In this document: piece after piece, positions 27,681 to 35,604 of the stretch | Layout of the letters: each line of letters begins with the position of its first letter | Position numbering within the stretch: the first letter of the stretch is position 1 | DNA from: Vibrio splendidus | Lineage (GTDB): Bacteria > Pseudomonadota > Gammaproteobacteria > Enterobacterales > Vibrionaceae | Direction: 5' to 3' | DNA length: 64,000 nucleotides | Assembly: GCF_002873455.1 (NCBI RefSeq) | Contig: NZ_MCUN01000007.1 | Location: forward strand, 234,653 to 298,652 | The notes under the pieces: generated by a model | Database searches by the model: none | What the model saw: the letters and a program-made list of their open reading frames with translations, nothing else | Told to the model about the DNA's origin: nothing | Position numbers and translations under genes: made by a program

Positions 27681-28481
27681 ATGCAAACGGATATATTAAC
27701 GCAAACAAGGCACATGAATACTCCAGAAAAACTACTACAGCGTTTAGATGCGATTGGAGAGTCTTTGAACGCATCGGGTAAGGCTCATGCTTTACTGGGA
27801 TTGGGCTCAGTAGGTATTGAAACAGAACGACTTGATCAGTATTCCGATGTCGATTTTTTCGCGATAGTACAAACAGGGCACAAGCAATATTTCTTAGACA
27901 GCTTACATTGGCTATCTGATATTCACCCAATCGACTACGCGGTGAGAAATACCGTCGATGGTTATAAAGTCCTGTACGCTGACGGAATCTTTTGTGAGTT
28001 TGCAGTGTTTGAACCCCACGAGTTAGCGCATATCCCATTTGCTGAAGGGCGCATTGTTTGGCAGCAACCTGAATTTGATACTCAGTGCTGTATCCCACCA
28101 CAAAAAGGGGCGGCAGAAGCTAATTCGCAAGAGTGGATCATAGGCGAAGCATTAACCAATCTTTATGTCGGTATGTCTCGTTATAATCGAGGCGAAAAAC
28201 TGTCGGGCAGTCGGTTCGTTCAATCTTACGCACTTGATCGTTTGATCGATCTTGTGGATCAAACTGAACATTCTGAGCCTGAATTCGTCGATGAGTTTAT
28301 GTCGGATAGAAGACTAGAAGCGCGTTTTCCTAAGTTTGCCCAATTGCTACCAACCTTTACTCAAGGTTACGAACGCACAGCTGAATCGGCACTTGCCCAA
28401 CTAACGTTCCTCAACACCCACTTCACAGTCAACCAAGCCATGTGTGACCGAATCATTGAGCTGTGTTCCGTTAAAGATTAA
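27681..28481 (+). CDS. Nucleotidyltransferase-fold protein
   Basis: I chose the ATG at 27681 (GGGAG six bases upstream). The Pol-beta-type nucleotidyltransferase signature is ALLGLGSVGIETERLDQYSDVDFFAIV (Gly-Ser then Asp-x-Asp, residues ~35-60). The C terminus is helical. This layout matches antibiotic adenylyltransferase-like proteins of unproven substrate. It stands between dsdA and the auxiliary trpS, 89 bases before the trp leader peptide. A resistance role is only an inference. Confidence 0.7.
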   Translation: MQTDILTQTRHMNTPEKLLQRLDAIGESLNASGKAHALLGLGSVGIETERLDQYSDVDFFAIVQTGHKQYFLDSLHWLSDIHPIDYAVRNTVDGYKVLYADGIFCEFAVFEPHELAHIPFAEGRIVWQQPEFDTQCCIPPQKGAAEANSQEWIIGEALTNLYVGMSRYNRGEKLSGSRFVQSYALDRLIDLVDQTEHSEPEFVDEFMSDRRLEARFPKFAQLLPTFTQGYERTAESALAQLTFLNTHFTVNQAMCDRIIELCSVKD

Positions 28482-28569
28482 GCCTGTAACCTATTAATTT
28501 TAAGACCTATTTTCTTGGTGCGCGTAAATAACAGTTGTCGCTCGTCTGTATTGTTGATAGGTTTTAACC

Positions 28570-28632
28570 ATGAAATTAAATTCTGCTTCAACTTCAACTT
28601 CAACTTCAATTTTCTTTTGGTGGTGCTCTTAA
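28570..28632 (+). CDS. Trp leader peptide upstream of trpS
   Basis: A 20-codon ORF (Met-Lys-Leu-Asn-Ser-Ala, four Ser/Thr repeats, then Ile-Phe-Phe-Trp-Trp-Cys-Ser, stop TAA). Two adjacent Trp codons (28618-28623) sit four codons before the stop, as in classical attenuators. TAGG lies eight bases before the ATG. The Ser/Thr part is coded by repeats of ACTTCA. It is followed by alternative RNA stems and then a TrpRS gene. Interpretation as a regulatory leader peptide is inference from layout and codon content. Confidence 0.75.
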   Translation: MKLNSASTSTSTSIFFWWCS

Positions 28633-28738
28633 CAGAGCAGCACGGAATACTCACATTCTTTAGCTGCTGGACGGTAGCTAAGAATGTCATCAAAAATGTC
28701 GCCTCTTTTTATCTCCAGTAGCCTTTTTAACTTGGAGA
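28623..28738 (+). promoter_or_regulatory. Candidate Trp attenuator of trpS
   Basis: Mutually exclusive pairings are visible. 1:2 is GTGCTCT (28623-28629) with AGAGCA-CAC (28634-28643, one bulge). 2:3 is AGCAGC (28636-28641) with GCTGCT (28663-28668). 3:4 is GCTGCTGGA (28663-28671) with TCCAGTAGC (28714-28722), followed by CTTTTT, terminator-like but with a ~40-base loop. 4:5 is TCTCCA (28712-28717) with TGGAGA (28733-28738), which masks the trpS ribosome site. A local 12-bp hairpin (28653-28665 / 28676-28687) competes with arm 3. Trp shortage would stall a ribosome on arm 1 and favour 2:3. Confidence 0.65.
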
Positions 28739-28744
28739 TACACC

Positions 28745-29827
28745 ATGAATACCAACTCACACAGCCATATCGACAGCAACAGCCATGCGGTCAGCAACTA
28801 TAGCGCTGGCAGTAAGAACAATACCAACAAGCCTGAAATCATTCTGACTGGCGATAGAGCAACTGGGCCTTTACATTTGGGTCATTACGTCGGTTCACTT
28901 AAACAAAGAGTCTCTTTGCAGCATATTCACAACCAAACGATATTGGTCGCTGATATGCAAGGGCTTACCGACAACGCCCATAACCCCTCGAAGGTTTCTT
29001 CTAACATTCTCAATGTAGTCGCTGACTATCTTGCTGTTGGAATTGATCCGGCGAAGACCACGATTTGTTTGCAATCACAGTTGCCGGTGTTAGCTGAGCT
29101 CACCATGTTCTACAGCAATCTTGTTTCTATCGCTCGTTTGGAACGTAATCCAACGGTCAAAAGCGAGATTCAAAACAAAGCATTTGGACGCTCAATTCCA
29201 GCAGGCTTCTTCACTTATCCAATCTCACAGGCGGCAGACATCACCGCTTTCAACGCGACTTTAGTGCCTGTTGGCGATGACCAGCTGCCTATGCTAGAAC
29301 AAACCAACGAGATAGTGAGGAAATTGAACTCGCTCGCTGGTAAATCAATTTTGAATGAATGCAGGCCACTTCTAAGCAACGCCTCACGTCTCCCTAGTAC
29401 CGATGGTAAAAGTAAGATGTCTAAATCGATGGGCAACGCCATTAATCTTGGTGCCACAGAGAAAGAGATCAGAGCCGCAGTCAAATCCATGTATACCGAT
29501 CCAAATCATCTAAGAATCGAACACCCTGGCAAGGTAGAAGGGAACATCGTGTTTACTTATCTTGATGCTTTTCACAGTGAAGCTAACTATGTCAGTCAAC
29601 TAAAAGAGCATTACCAAAGAGGAGGGCTAGGTGATGGACAAACTAAGAAAGTATTGGAAGAGTGCTTACAAGAGATGCTTCGTCCTATTCGTGAAAGAAG
29701 ATCAGAGTTACTAGATGACAAAGCGCAACTCGTCGATATTTTACGCAGTGGCACCGAAGTCTCTAGGGAAAGAACGCAAAAGGTACTGTTTGATGTAAAA
29801 GACGTCTTTGGCCTGAATATTATCTAG
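28745..29827 (+). CDS. trpS: Auxiliary tryptophanyl-tRNA synthetase
   Basis: Class I TrpRS, 360 residues, charges tRNA-Trp. A Ser/Asn/His-rich N-terminal extension (~30 residues) precedes the HIGH motif (TGPLHLGHYVGSL) and the KMSKS motif is exact (SKMSKSMGNA). It is closer to the second TrpRS type than to the housekeeping E. coli enzyme. Where Geobacillus TrpRS has the indolmycin-contacting His43 (DQHAI), this protein has Gln (ADMQGL), by my alignment from memory. A housekeeping trpS is expected elsewhere. The GGAG ribosome site lies inside a potential stem, and a Trp-codon leader precedes it. Confidence 0.92.
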   Translation: MNTNSHSHIDSNSHAVSNYSAGSKNNTNKPEIILTGDRATGPLHLGHYVGSLKQRVSLQHIHNQTILVADMQGLTDNAHNPSKVSSNILNVVADYLAVGIDPAKTTICLQSQLPVLAELTMFYSNLVSIARLERNPTVKSEIQNKAFGRSIPAGFFTYPISQAADITAFNATLVPVGDDQLPMLEQTNEIVRKLNSLAGKSILNECRPLLSNASRLPSTDGKSKMSKSMGNAINLGATEKEIRAAVKSMYTDPNHLRIEHPGKVEGNIVFTYLDAFHSEANYVSQLKEHYQRGGLGDGQTKKVLEECLQEMLRPIRERRSELLDDKAQLVDILRSGTEVSRERTQKVLFDVKDVFGLNII

Positions 29828-29986
29828 CACTGGTTACATCTGTTGCAGGTTGAGCGGCGCGAGAGTGAAAGGGTGATGATTTAATAATCAAGAGTTTGCT
29901 CTTCAATAATTGGCTTGGATGTAAATAAAGTCAATTGAGTTGAATGGCGATTACGGTTGATTTATAAAATGTCTTTTATGAATGGA

Positions 29987-30018
29987 TTTGAGGTTATATC
30001 GCAAAACACGACCTCAAA
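29987..30018. other. Inverted repeat in the leader of the 30046 lipoprotein gene
   Basis: TTTGAGGT (29987-29994) and ACCTCAAA (30011-30018) are perfect 8-bp arms 28 bases before the start codon. It may be an operator or a leader hairpin; no partner is known. Confidence 0.45.
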
Positions 30019-30045
30019 ACCCTATCTTTAAGTAATGGTAATTAA

Positions 30046-30414
30046 ATGAAAATTAACGTTTTACTCCCTGCCTTATTTTCGGCTTTGGCCCTAATGTCGG
30101 GTTGTTCAGATGTAGTCAGCGATGAATACTCGACTTATGCACAAGCCAAAGAAGAACGCTTGTTCGAGAGAGGTTGGTTACCCGACATTCTGCCTAAGTC
30201 TACCGTGAAGATTGAAGTGAATAACGACCTCGATGCGAATACTTCAGAAGGAAGCTTCGTTATCAGCGAGCCCGCATTGTCCGAGTTTATTGCGAAATTA
30301 AAACCGATGGAGTCGACTAATCAGTTTCAATTTGTAGATGACGAGAATGTTTGGGTGTTCAAAGTAGGTGATGATAGTTTAGTTTCCTATACGCTCAGTA
30401 AGCGTGAAGGGTAA
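30046..30414 (+). CDS. Small lipoprotein of unknown function
   Basis: The 122-residue protein has a lipoprotein signal (MKINVLLPALFSALALMSGC, lipid Cys ~20). The mature part is small, mixed alpha/beta and acidic: RGWLPDILP, SEGSFVISEPALSEFIAKL, ENVWVFKVGDDSLVSYTLSK. I do not recognise a named domain. It is a single gene after trpS, with 218 bases between them holding a small inverted repeat. Confidence 0.75.
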   Translation: MKINVLLPALFSALALMSGCSDVVSDEYSTYAQAKEERLFERGWLPDILPKSTVKIEVNNDLDANTSEGSFVISEPALSEFIAKLKPMESTNQFQFVDDENVWVFKVGDDSLVSYTLSKREG

Positions 30415-30538
30415 GTCTATTAATTCCCACCTACATTTCTGTTATGAGTTATGTGGGTTGTCAAATGACATTGTTCGCCCAACTATGGCTAATCATTGTC
30501 AATAAACCCTTATCACTCTTATTTATAGGAAAGTAATA

Positions 30539-30916
30539 ATGGAAATCAGTCATTTAGATCATTTGGTATTAACCGTGAGTGATTTACCAGTTACGGTCGA
30601 CTTTTATCAACGGGTGCTTGGAATGAAGCCCATCGAATTTGGTGATGGTCGCTTGGCGTTGTCATTTGGGGCACAGAAGATCAACTTACACCTCAGTGGT
30701 AGCGAGTTTGAACCAAAGGCAAGGCGCGTGCAGGTCGGTAGTGCAGACCTCTGCTTTATTACCAATACGCCAATTGCTGAGGTTGCCGAACATATCCAAG
30801 CGCAAGGAGTTATGATAGAAGAGGGGCCAGTGCCGCGAACAGGTGCAATCGGAAAAATTGTCTCTGTTTATATTCGTGATCCTGATGGCAATCTGATTGA
30901 GATCTCGAACTATTAG
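30539..30916 (+). CDS. VOC (glyoxalase-fold) family protein
   Basis: A 125-residue single-domain metal-site protein. It starts with HLDHLVLTVSDLPVTVDFYQRVLGM (first metal His) and ends with IYIRDPDGNLIEISNY-type residues (VYIRDPDGNLIEISNY; metal Glu), the glyoxalase/GLOD5-like pattern. The family includes glyoxalase I, fosfomycin-resistance and dioxygenase enzymes; the substrate here cannot be told. AGGAAA lies before the ATG. Confidence 0.88.
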   Translation: MEISHLDHLVLTVSDLPVTVDFYQRVLGMKPIEFGDGRLALSFGAQKINLHLSGSEFEPKARRVQVGSADLCFITNTPIAEVAEHIQAQGVMIEEGPVPRTGAIGKIVSVYIRDPDGNLIEISNY

Positions 30917-31053
30917 ATTTGAGCATTAAACTCGTGCGCTTTTCTTTATTCTTCAAGAATGCGTCTTTTGATGTCTAATCCGCTTATCACTGGATGTCTT
31001 CAGCCAAATAAAATACAATCGAACAATGTTTTATTAATTCGTGTTTTATCATT

Positions 31054-31416
31054 ATGATGAGAAACTTACTTATATTCATCGTTAGCCTTTTTTGCTTAAC
31101 AGCTTGTTCTTCAACGAGTAATCATCAGCTAGACGACAACACATTGAGCAACGAAGACGCTATGTCGAAAAACGTAGAGGGAGAGAGTAATCTCGAGACT
31201 TCAAAGGATACAAATGCTGAGACCGGCGTTGAACCTTCTCAAGTAGTAATGAAACCAGCGACAGAAGACAGAGTAGAGACTGGTGGTGAAAAAAGCATCG
31301 GAAGCTATTTTATTCTCAATAACGAACCGACCAAGAAAGTGATTAAATCACTAGAGGGCGTGACAGAGGCATTGAACGTCATGACGTTTGGGATATTTGC
31401 CACGGGTCAGGGTTAA
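31054..31416 (+). CDS. Small lipoprotein of unknown function
   Basis: The 120-residue protein has a signal peptide and lipobox LTAC (Cys ~18), then a low-complexity Asn/Glu/Ser/Thr-rich linker (~20-85) and a short conserved-looking C terminus (SIGSYFILNNEPTKKVIKSLEGVTEAL). The start could be either of two adjacent ATG codons; neither has a strong ribosome site. A clear terminator follows 43 bases after its stop. Confidence 0.7.
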   Translation: MMRNLLIFIVSLFCLTACSSTSNHQLDDNTLSNEDAMSKNVEGESNLETSKDTNAETGVEPSQVVMKPATEDRVETGGEKSIGSYFILNNEPTKKVIKSLEGVTEALNVMTFGIFATGQG

Positions 31417-31458
31417 GCCGTTAACCATTAACAACCAAAAAATATTGCATGAAACGAT

Positions 31459-31486
31459 AAAGGCGAGCCAAGAAGCTCGCCTTTTT
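31459..31486 (+). terminator. Rho-independent terminator
   Basis: Perfect 10-bp stem AAAGGCGAGC / GCTCGCCTTT with a six-base loop and T run. It shares its core with the terminators at 32668, 33546 and 42695. Confidence 0.92.
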
Positions 31487-31774
31487 GGTCTTACAAACTT
31501 TGTCATCGCGGTACTTAATATTCTTTGTTCGTTTATCAGCCCGTTGAGTCATGGAACAGTCAACAAAGTCGGAAATTGTTAGTTATGGAAGGGACTAGCC
31601 GAATTTGCCGTGTTTGACTTGTTATATGCATCAAGGGTTCTAATACTCATCCCAAAGTAATCAATGAAATCTAATCTTACAAAGACAACGCTTATATTCA
31701 TGTGTGAGCATAGTAATATGTTTGCTGTGAAGTTCGATGTTTTGATTAAGTTATCAATATTCTAGGGAAGAAAT
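31487..31774. other. Intergenic region before delta carbonic anhydrase
   Basis: It holds the promoter region of the next gene. I see no strong sigma-70 pair, repeat or small gene; a 64-codon frame at 31388-31582 runs through the terminator and is rejected. Confidence 0.4.
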
Positions 31775-32635
31775 ATGAACAACAAGAGTGTGTTTTTAAG
31801 CGTCGCGATGGTGGTGTTATCTGCTCAAGCAAATGCATCTGACGCTAATCATGAAGCGGTTTCAGATGGAGTTATCGCTGCACAAAGAGCGAACCTTTCT
31901 GAAAATACCCAAGGGAAAGGTTTTGGACCGCAAGCTCCAAGAGATTTGGGCTCTCTAGAGGGAACTAACGCTCGCCTGTTTTCCGATGCACCCGATTCAA
32001 CCGCAATGAATTTATGTAATATTCACTTCCATAAGAACGCAGAGCACAAAGGCGGCGAGTTTACCCAATACGCAGGTAACGGCGATGGAAAGGGCTTCCA
32101 AAGTGGTTTTAAATACACGGGTAAGTTGAGCGCGGCTGAGTTAAAACCATTTGAGAGCAAGGTTTGTCCAAGCGATCACGGATCGCTACACTCGGGTGAC
32201 ACCATTGAAGTCCACTATGTTTACTCAACGGCGCAAGTTGAACCGGGTGAAACATTGGGCGCTTGTTTTAACGATGCGATTACCAATCCACAACTGCGTG
32301 TTGAAACTCAAGTCTACGTATTAGTTAACGACGACAAAGCTCTCGATTTCGAAGCATTAGCGAAACACTCTAAAATCAACGGTTTAAACCAAGCTCCAAA
32401 CATTCCACAAAATACGGGCTCAGCGATTCAATACGCAGGTTCAACAACAGGTCCTGGCTACAATGAACAAGGATCGCCTTTCCAAGTGACATGGAGCGTG
32501 AGACCACAAGTAGCGAAAGTAAACATCGCGACGGTTGGTACCTGGTGTGAAGGAAATGATTTTAACGAAGATCACGCCCACGGAGTGAGAAATATAGTCG
32601 TAAACCCTAAGTTACTGTCTCCAATCGCTAACTAA
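31775..32635 (+). CDS. Delta-class carbonic anhydrase, exported
   Basis: It would hydrate carbon dioxide to bicarbonate in the periplasm or outside. Signal peptide: MNNKSVFLSVAMVVLSAQANA. The segment MNLCNIHFHKNAEHKGGEF carries His residues spaced as expected for zinc ligands. Downstream, ETQVYVLVNDD and GTWCEGNDFNEDHAHGVRN are typical of bacterial delta-CA homologues. Four mature Cys residues suggest disulfides. AGGGAAG precedes the ATG, and a terminator lies ~30 bases after the stop, so it is monocistronic. Class assignment is from family memory. Confidence 0.75.
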   Translation: MNNKSVFLSVAMVVLSAQANASDANHEAVSDGVIAAQRANLSENTQGKGFGPQAPRDLGSLEGTNARLFSDAPDSTAMNLCNIHFHKNAEHKGGEFTQYAGNGDGKGFQSGFKYTGKLSAAELKPFESKVCPSDHGSLHSGDTIEVHYVYSTAQVEPGETLGACFNDAITNPQLRVETQVYVLVNDDKALDFEALAKHSKINGLNQAPNIPQNTGSAIQYAGSTTGPGYNEQGSPFQVTWSVRPQVAKVNIATVGTWCEGNDFNEDHAHGVRNIVVNPKLLSPIAN

Positions 32636-32667
32636 TCTTGTGACGTTGATTTGTCGTTAACATTTTC

Positions 32668-32695
32668 AAAGGCGAGCCTCTAGGTTCGCCTTTTT
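32668..32695 (+). terminator. Rho-independent terminator
   Basis: AAAGGCGAGCC / GGTTCGCCTTT stem (one G-T pair), four-base loop and T run after the carbonic anhydrase gene. Confidence 0.92.
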
Positions 32696-32885
32696 GGGTC
32701 TTAACAAAAAACACTTTGGTTTAAGTTTGGGTTTGGGCTTAGGTGTAGTGGGGAAATTACGTGTGACACTTATTCAAAACATGAGTTTTGTGAATTGTGC
32801 TTAGTCAAAAACGTTCTTTACCCGAATCGAAGCTCCATGATACGTTCATGATCAATTATGTTGGGTTATAGATAAGGACAGTCCA

Positions 32886-33512
32886 ATGTCATTAGAAGGT
32901 GCGATTACATTCTTCATTGCCATGTTTATATTTGGTGTTACTCCGGGCCCTGGCGTATTTGCCATTTTAGCTCGTGGTATGGTTCATGGATGGCGAAAGT
33001 GCATTACTCTTTCGTTAGGTATGATATGCAGTGATCTTATTTATCTTACACTTGCCTGTTTTGGTCTAGCGACGATAGCCGAGAATTGGTCGTTTGCGTT
33101 TGAGGTGATTCGCTACGTTGGTGCCGCTTATTTGATTTATTTGGGCTATAAGATGTTTAAGAGCCTGCCTGAAGTACAAGGTTCCGCTGAGCTCGCAGCT
33201 AAACAGAGTCAGAAATCCGAACTGGCAAGTTTCGTGCAAGGCTTTTTGATTTCAGCATCAAACCCTAAAGTGATTCTGTTTTACATTTCGTTCTTGCCGA
33301 CTTTCGTTGACCTGACTGTTTTACGCTCACAAGATATCGTCTTGGTTTCCGTTTTAGCGTCTGTTGCTCTGATGTCCGGTTTGATGCTTATCGCTGTAGG
33401 CGCGGGTAGAATGGCTATGTTACTTAAAACGCCACGCGCACATAAAAGATTAAATCAAAGTGCTGGTGGAATCATGATTGCGGCTGGCTCATATTTGGCG
33501 ATAAATCGATAA
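32886..33512 (+). CDS. LysE-family amino-acid exporter
   Basis: The 208-residue protein has six membrane helices. The RhtB/LysE signature FGVTPGPGVFAILARGMVHGWRK is near the N terminus, and SNPKVILFYISFLPTF is the central hallmark. It probably exports an amino acid such as homoserine, threonine or leucine; specificity is not readable. It stands alone, closed by a repeat and a terminator. Confidence 0.92.
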   Translation: MSLEGAITFFIAMFIFGVTPGPGVFAILARGMVHGWRKCITLSLGMICSDLIYLTLACFGLATIAENWSFAFEVIRYVGAAYLIYLGYKMFKSLPEVQGSAELAAKQSQKSELASFVQGFLISASNPKVILFYISFLPTFVDLTVLRSQDIVLVSVLASVALMSGLMLIAVGAGRMAMLLKTPRAHKRLNQSAGGIMIAAGSYLAINR

Positions 33513-33540
33513 ACACGACTTTTTAAGCACGACTCTTTAA
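33513..33540. repeat. 14-bp direct duplication 3' of the LysE gene
   Basis: ACACGACTTTTTAA is followed immediately by GCACGACTCTTTAA. It starts at the base after the stop codon and ends six bases before the terminator. Confidence 0.65.
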
Positions 33541-33545
33541 ACAAG

Positions 33546-33572
33546 AAGGCGAACCTAATGGTTCGCCTTTTT
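33546..33572 (+). terminator. Rho-independent terminator
   Basis: Perfect 10-bp stem AAGGCGAACC / GGTTCGCCTT, TAAT loop and T run, after the LysE-family gene. Confidence 0.93.
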
Positions 33573-33587
33573 GTTAGAGAGAAACGG

Positions 33588-33621
33588 ACTATGTGTTTTT
33601 AAAAACTATGTGTATAAAAAG
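33588..33621. repeat. 17-bp direct duplication 3' of the SDR gene
   Basis: ACTATGTGTTTTTAAAA then ACTATGTGTATAAAAAG, back to back, ~30 bases past the SDR stop (minus strand). Confidence 0.6.
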
Positions 33622-33653
33622 CTAGCGCTTATAAACATTGTTCATTTGCTAGT

Positions 33654-34259
33654 CTACGCGTCTACAAAAATCACTTCACCGGTGATGAAGCCATCGACAG
33701 AACGCTCAAAGGCTTTACCCACGAGCTTACTTGGGACGGGTTCAAAACCTGGCATCATTTCACCGTAAACATCCCATGCTTCAGCAAGAACCGTTGGGTT
33801 GATTACATTGATACGTGTGTTTCTTGGCATTTCATAAGCGACAGTCTTAACGAAGGTATCAATTGCGCCGCTGGTGGTCGCATCAGCAATAGCAAAAGGG
33901 ATTGGTTTAACGTTCAATATGCCACTAATCAGCGTAAATGAACCACCATCAGCAATGTACTTTTGACCGATGCGAACAAGGTTGATCTGTCCCATCATTT
34001 TGCTCATTACCGTAGTCATCCACTGTTCTTCAGTCATATCTGCAAAAGTATTGTATTCGCAGAGACCAACGGTGTTCACAACCGCATCAAAGTGTCCCAC
34101 TTTCTTGTAAAGCGCCTCAATTGATTGTGGGTCAGTGATGTCAACAATATGGTCGACATCGCCGGAGCGACCCGCAGTGATAACGTTATGATTGCCTAAG
34201 CCCATTAATGCTGCTTGACCCATCTTGCCACGTGCGCCAATTAGAATGATTGTTTTCAT
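33654..34259 (-). CDS. Atypical short-chain dehydrogenase lacking the Tyr-Lys pair
   Basis: I start at the ATG at 34259 (GGAG seven bases upstream), giving 201 residues. The NAD(P)-binding Gly motif is LIGARGKMG, with HIVDITDPQS and VVNTVGL strands as in Rossmann SDRs. Ser is present (TLISGIL), but the usual YxxxK is replaced by FAIADATTSGAID. A subgroup of SDRs shares this loss, so activity is uncertain. It is divergent from a LysR regulator with ~150 bases between, suggesting direct control. Confidence 0.82.
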   Translation of the reverse strand: MKTIILIGARGKMGQAALMGLGNHNVITAGRSGDVDHIVDITDPQSIEALYKKVGHFDAVVNTVGLCEYNTFADMTEEQWMTTVMSKMMGQINLVRIGQKYIADGGSFTLISGILNVKPIPFAIADATTSGAIDTFVKTVAYEMPRNTRINVINPTVLAEAWDVYGEMMPGFEPVPSKLVGKAFERSVDGFITGEVIFVDA

Positions 34260-34412
34260 GTTGTTCTCCGATCTGTATGTGTTTCGTTTCGATGGAAGAA
34301 CTTTAACTAAATCACTAAACAAGTAGAAACAAAGCTTAGTTGTGAGTGTTACTGATTTTACTTGTTGAATGCTACACTGACATGGAATCCAACTTCACCG
34401 AAGCGAGTGCGT

Positions 34413-35297
34413 GTGAGCAAACTAGACCGATTAGACATAAAGCAACTAAGAGTTTTTCAAGCTTTAATCCGTGAAGAGAATGCGTCTAAAGCTGCGAATC
34501 AATTGGGGCTGACCCAACAAGCTGTTAGTGAGCATTTGAAGAAGCTGCGAGAAGTGTTCGACGATAGGCTGTTTGTGAGAAAAACCAACGGCTTTGTTCC
34601 GACCACATTCGCACAAGAGTTATCTGTGAGTGTCGATCGTTTACTGATCGATTTCAATTTGTTGTTATCTAGAACAAATTTCGTACCAGAGAAAGCTAAA
34701 GGGACGTTTGTGATTGCGGCGACGGATTATGCCCAACAGATCATCCTACCAAGCTTAATTGCAAAGCTAAGGGAACAAGCACCAGAGTTAAAGTTGATTG
34801 TGCGTGACTTCGAAATTGACAACCTGCACGAGCTAATGGAAAGCGGCAAAGTCAATTTAGCCATCGCGTTTCCGGACTACATTCCTGATAGTTACAAAGT
34901 AATCAAGCTGTTTGAAGAGCACCATGTGTGTGTCACTTCGCCTCATTCTTCGATAGCACGAACCACACCTTCATTAGAGGAGGTGGCGACCTATCCAACC
35001 ATTATTGCTTCACCATCTCGTCCAAACTTCAAAGGATCGATTGATGAATGGTTCGGTCAGTTTGGGCTAAAGCGCAATGTAGTGGTATCTGCACCGTGTT
35101 TCTCCATGGTGCCTATGTATTTAAACACTACAGACTCTATTGCTTTCTTACCATCAAGGGCAATCGAAGGGCTGAACTTGGTGACTATTCCAATGGAACA
35201 ATCCCCCGAGAGTTTTGATGTGATAGCCGCATGGCACCCAAGGTATAACGATGATCCGCTACAAAAATGGGTGACGTCTTTGTTAGAAGTCGATTAA
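34413..35297 (+). CDS. LysR-type regulator divergent from the SDR gene
   Basis: The HTH (KQLRVFQALIREENASKAANQLGLTQQAVSEHLKKLREVF) begins ~12 residues from the GTG at 34413; an in-frame TTG at 34362 would add 17 atypical residues, so I prefer the later start with low certainty. The effector domain runs to the end (VIAATDYAQQIILPSLIAKL...). The layout predicts control of the SDR gene. Confidence 0.85.
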   Translation: MSKLDRLDIKQLRVFQALIREENASKAANQLGLTQQAVSEHLKKLREVFDDRLFVRKTNGFVPTTFAQELSVSVDRLLIDFNLLLSRTNFVPEKAKGTFVIAATDYAQQIILPSLIAKLREQAPELKLIVRDFEIDNLHELMESGKVNLAIAFPDYIPDSYKVIKLFEEHHVCVTSPHSSIARTTPSLEEVATYPTIIASPSRPNFKGSIDEWFGQFGLKRNVVVSAPCFSMVPMYLNTTDSIAFLPSRAIEGLNLVTIPMEQSPESFDVIAAWHPRYNDDPLQKWVTSLLEVD

Positions 35298-35604
35298 TGG
35301 GAAGAGTGTTTTTGTATCGCAGCGAACTAAAGAAGGCTCTTATACTTATTCGTTGAGCGACATTTATTTCTTATAACCTGAACTCCAACTACTTGATTTC
35401 CAATTAATGGACTTTCGTTGGATGATTTTGTGTTGCATTAATGTGATCAATATATGTTTTTTATATTCTTCGGCTAAAGTTATCGGGGTTTTTGCAGATA
35501 AAGAAATAGTGGATAGCTCTAACACGAGATAAAACGTGTGAGCTTTGGTTTCGCTTTTTGAAACTTTTAGAGAATTTTTAACAAACTTGCGTCGAGACAC
35601 CTAA
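35298..35604. other. Intergenic region before the second chemoreceptor
   Basis: AT-rich. I see no supported gene; a 78-codon minus frame here has biased, non-protein-like composition. Presumed to hold the chemoreceptor promoter. Confidence 0.35.

Noticed and set aside
31388..31582. 64-codon frame after the lipoprotein gene
   Set aside because: It crosses the terminator stem and has no ribosome site.
35364..35600. 78-codon minus-strand frame before the second chemoreceptor
   Set aside because: Composition (Lys/Ser/Ile-rich, AT-driven) is not protein-like and it fills a promoter region.
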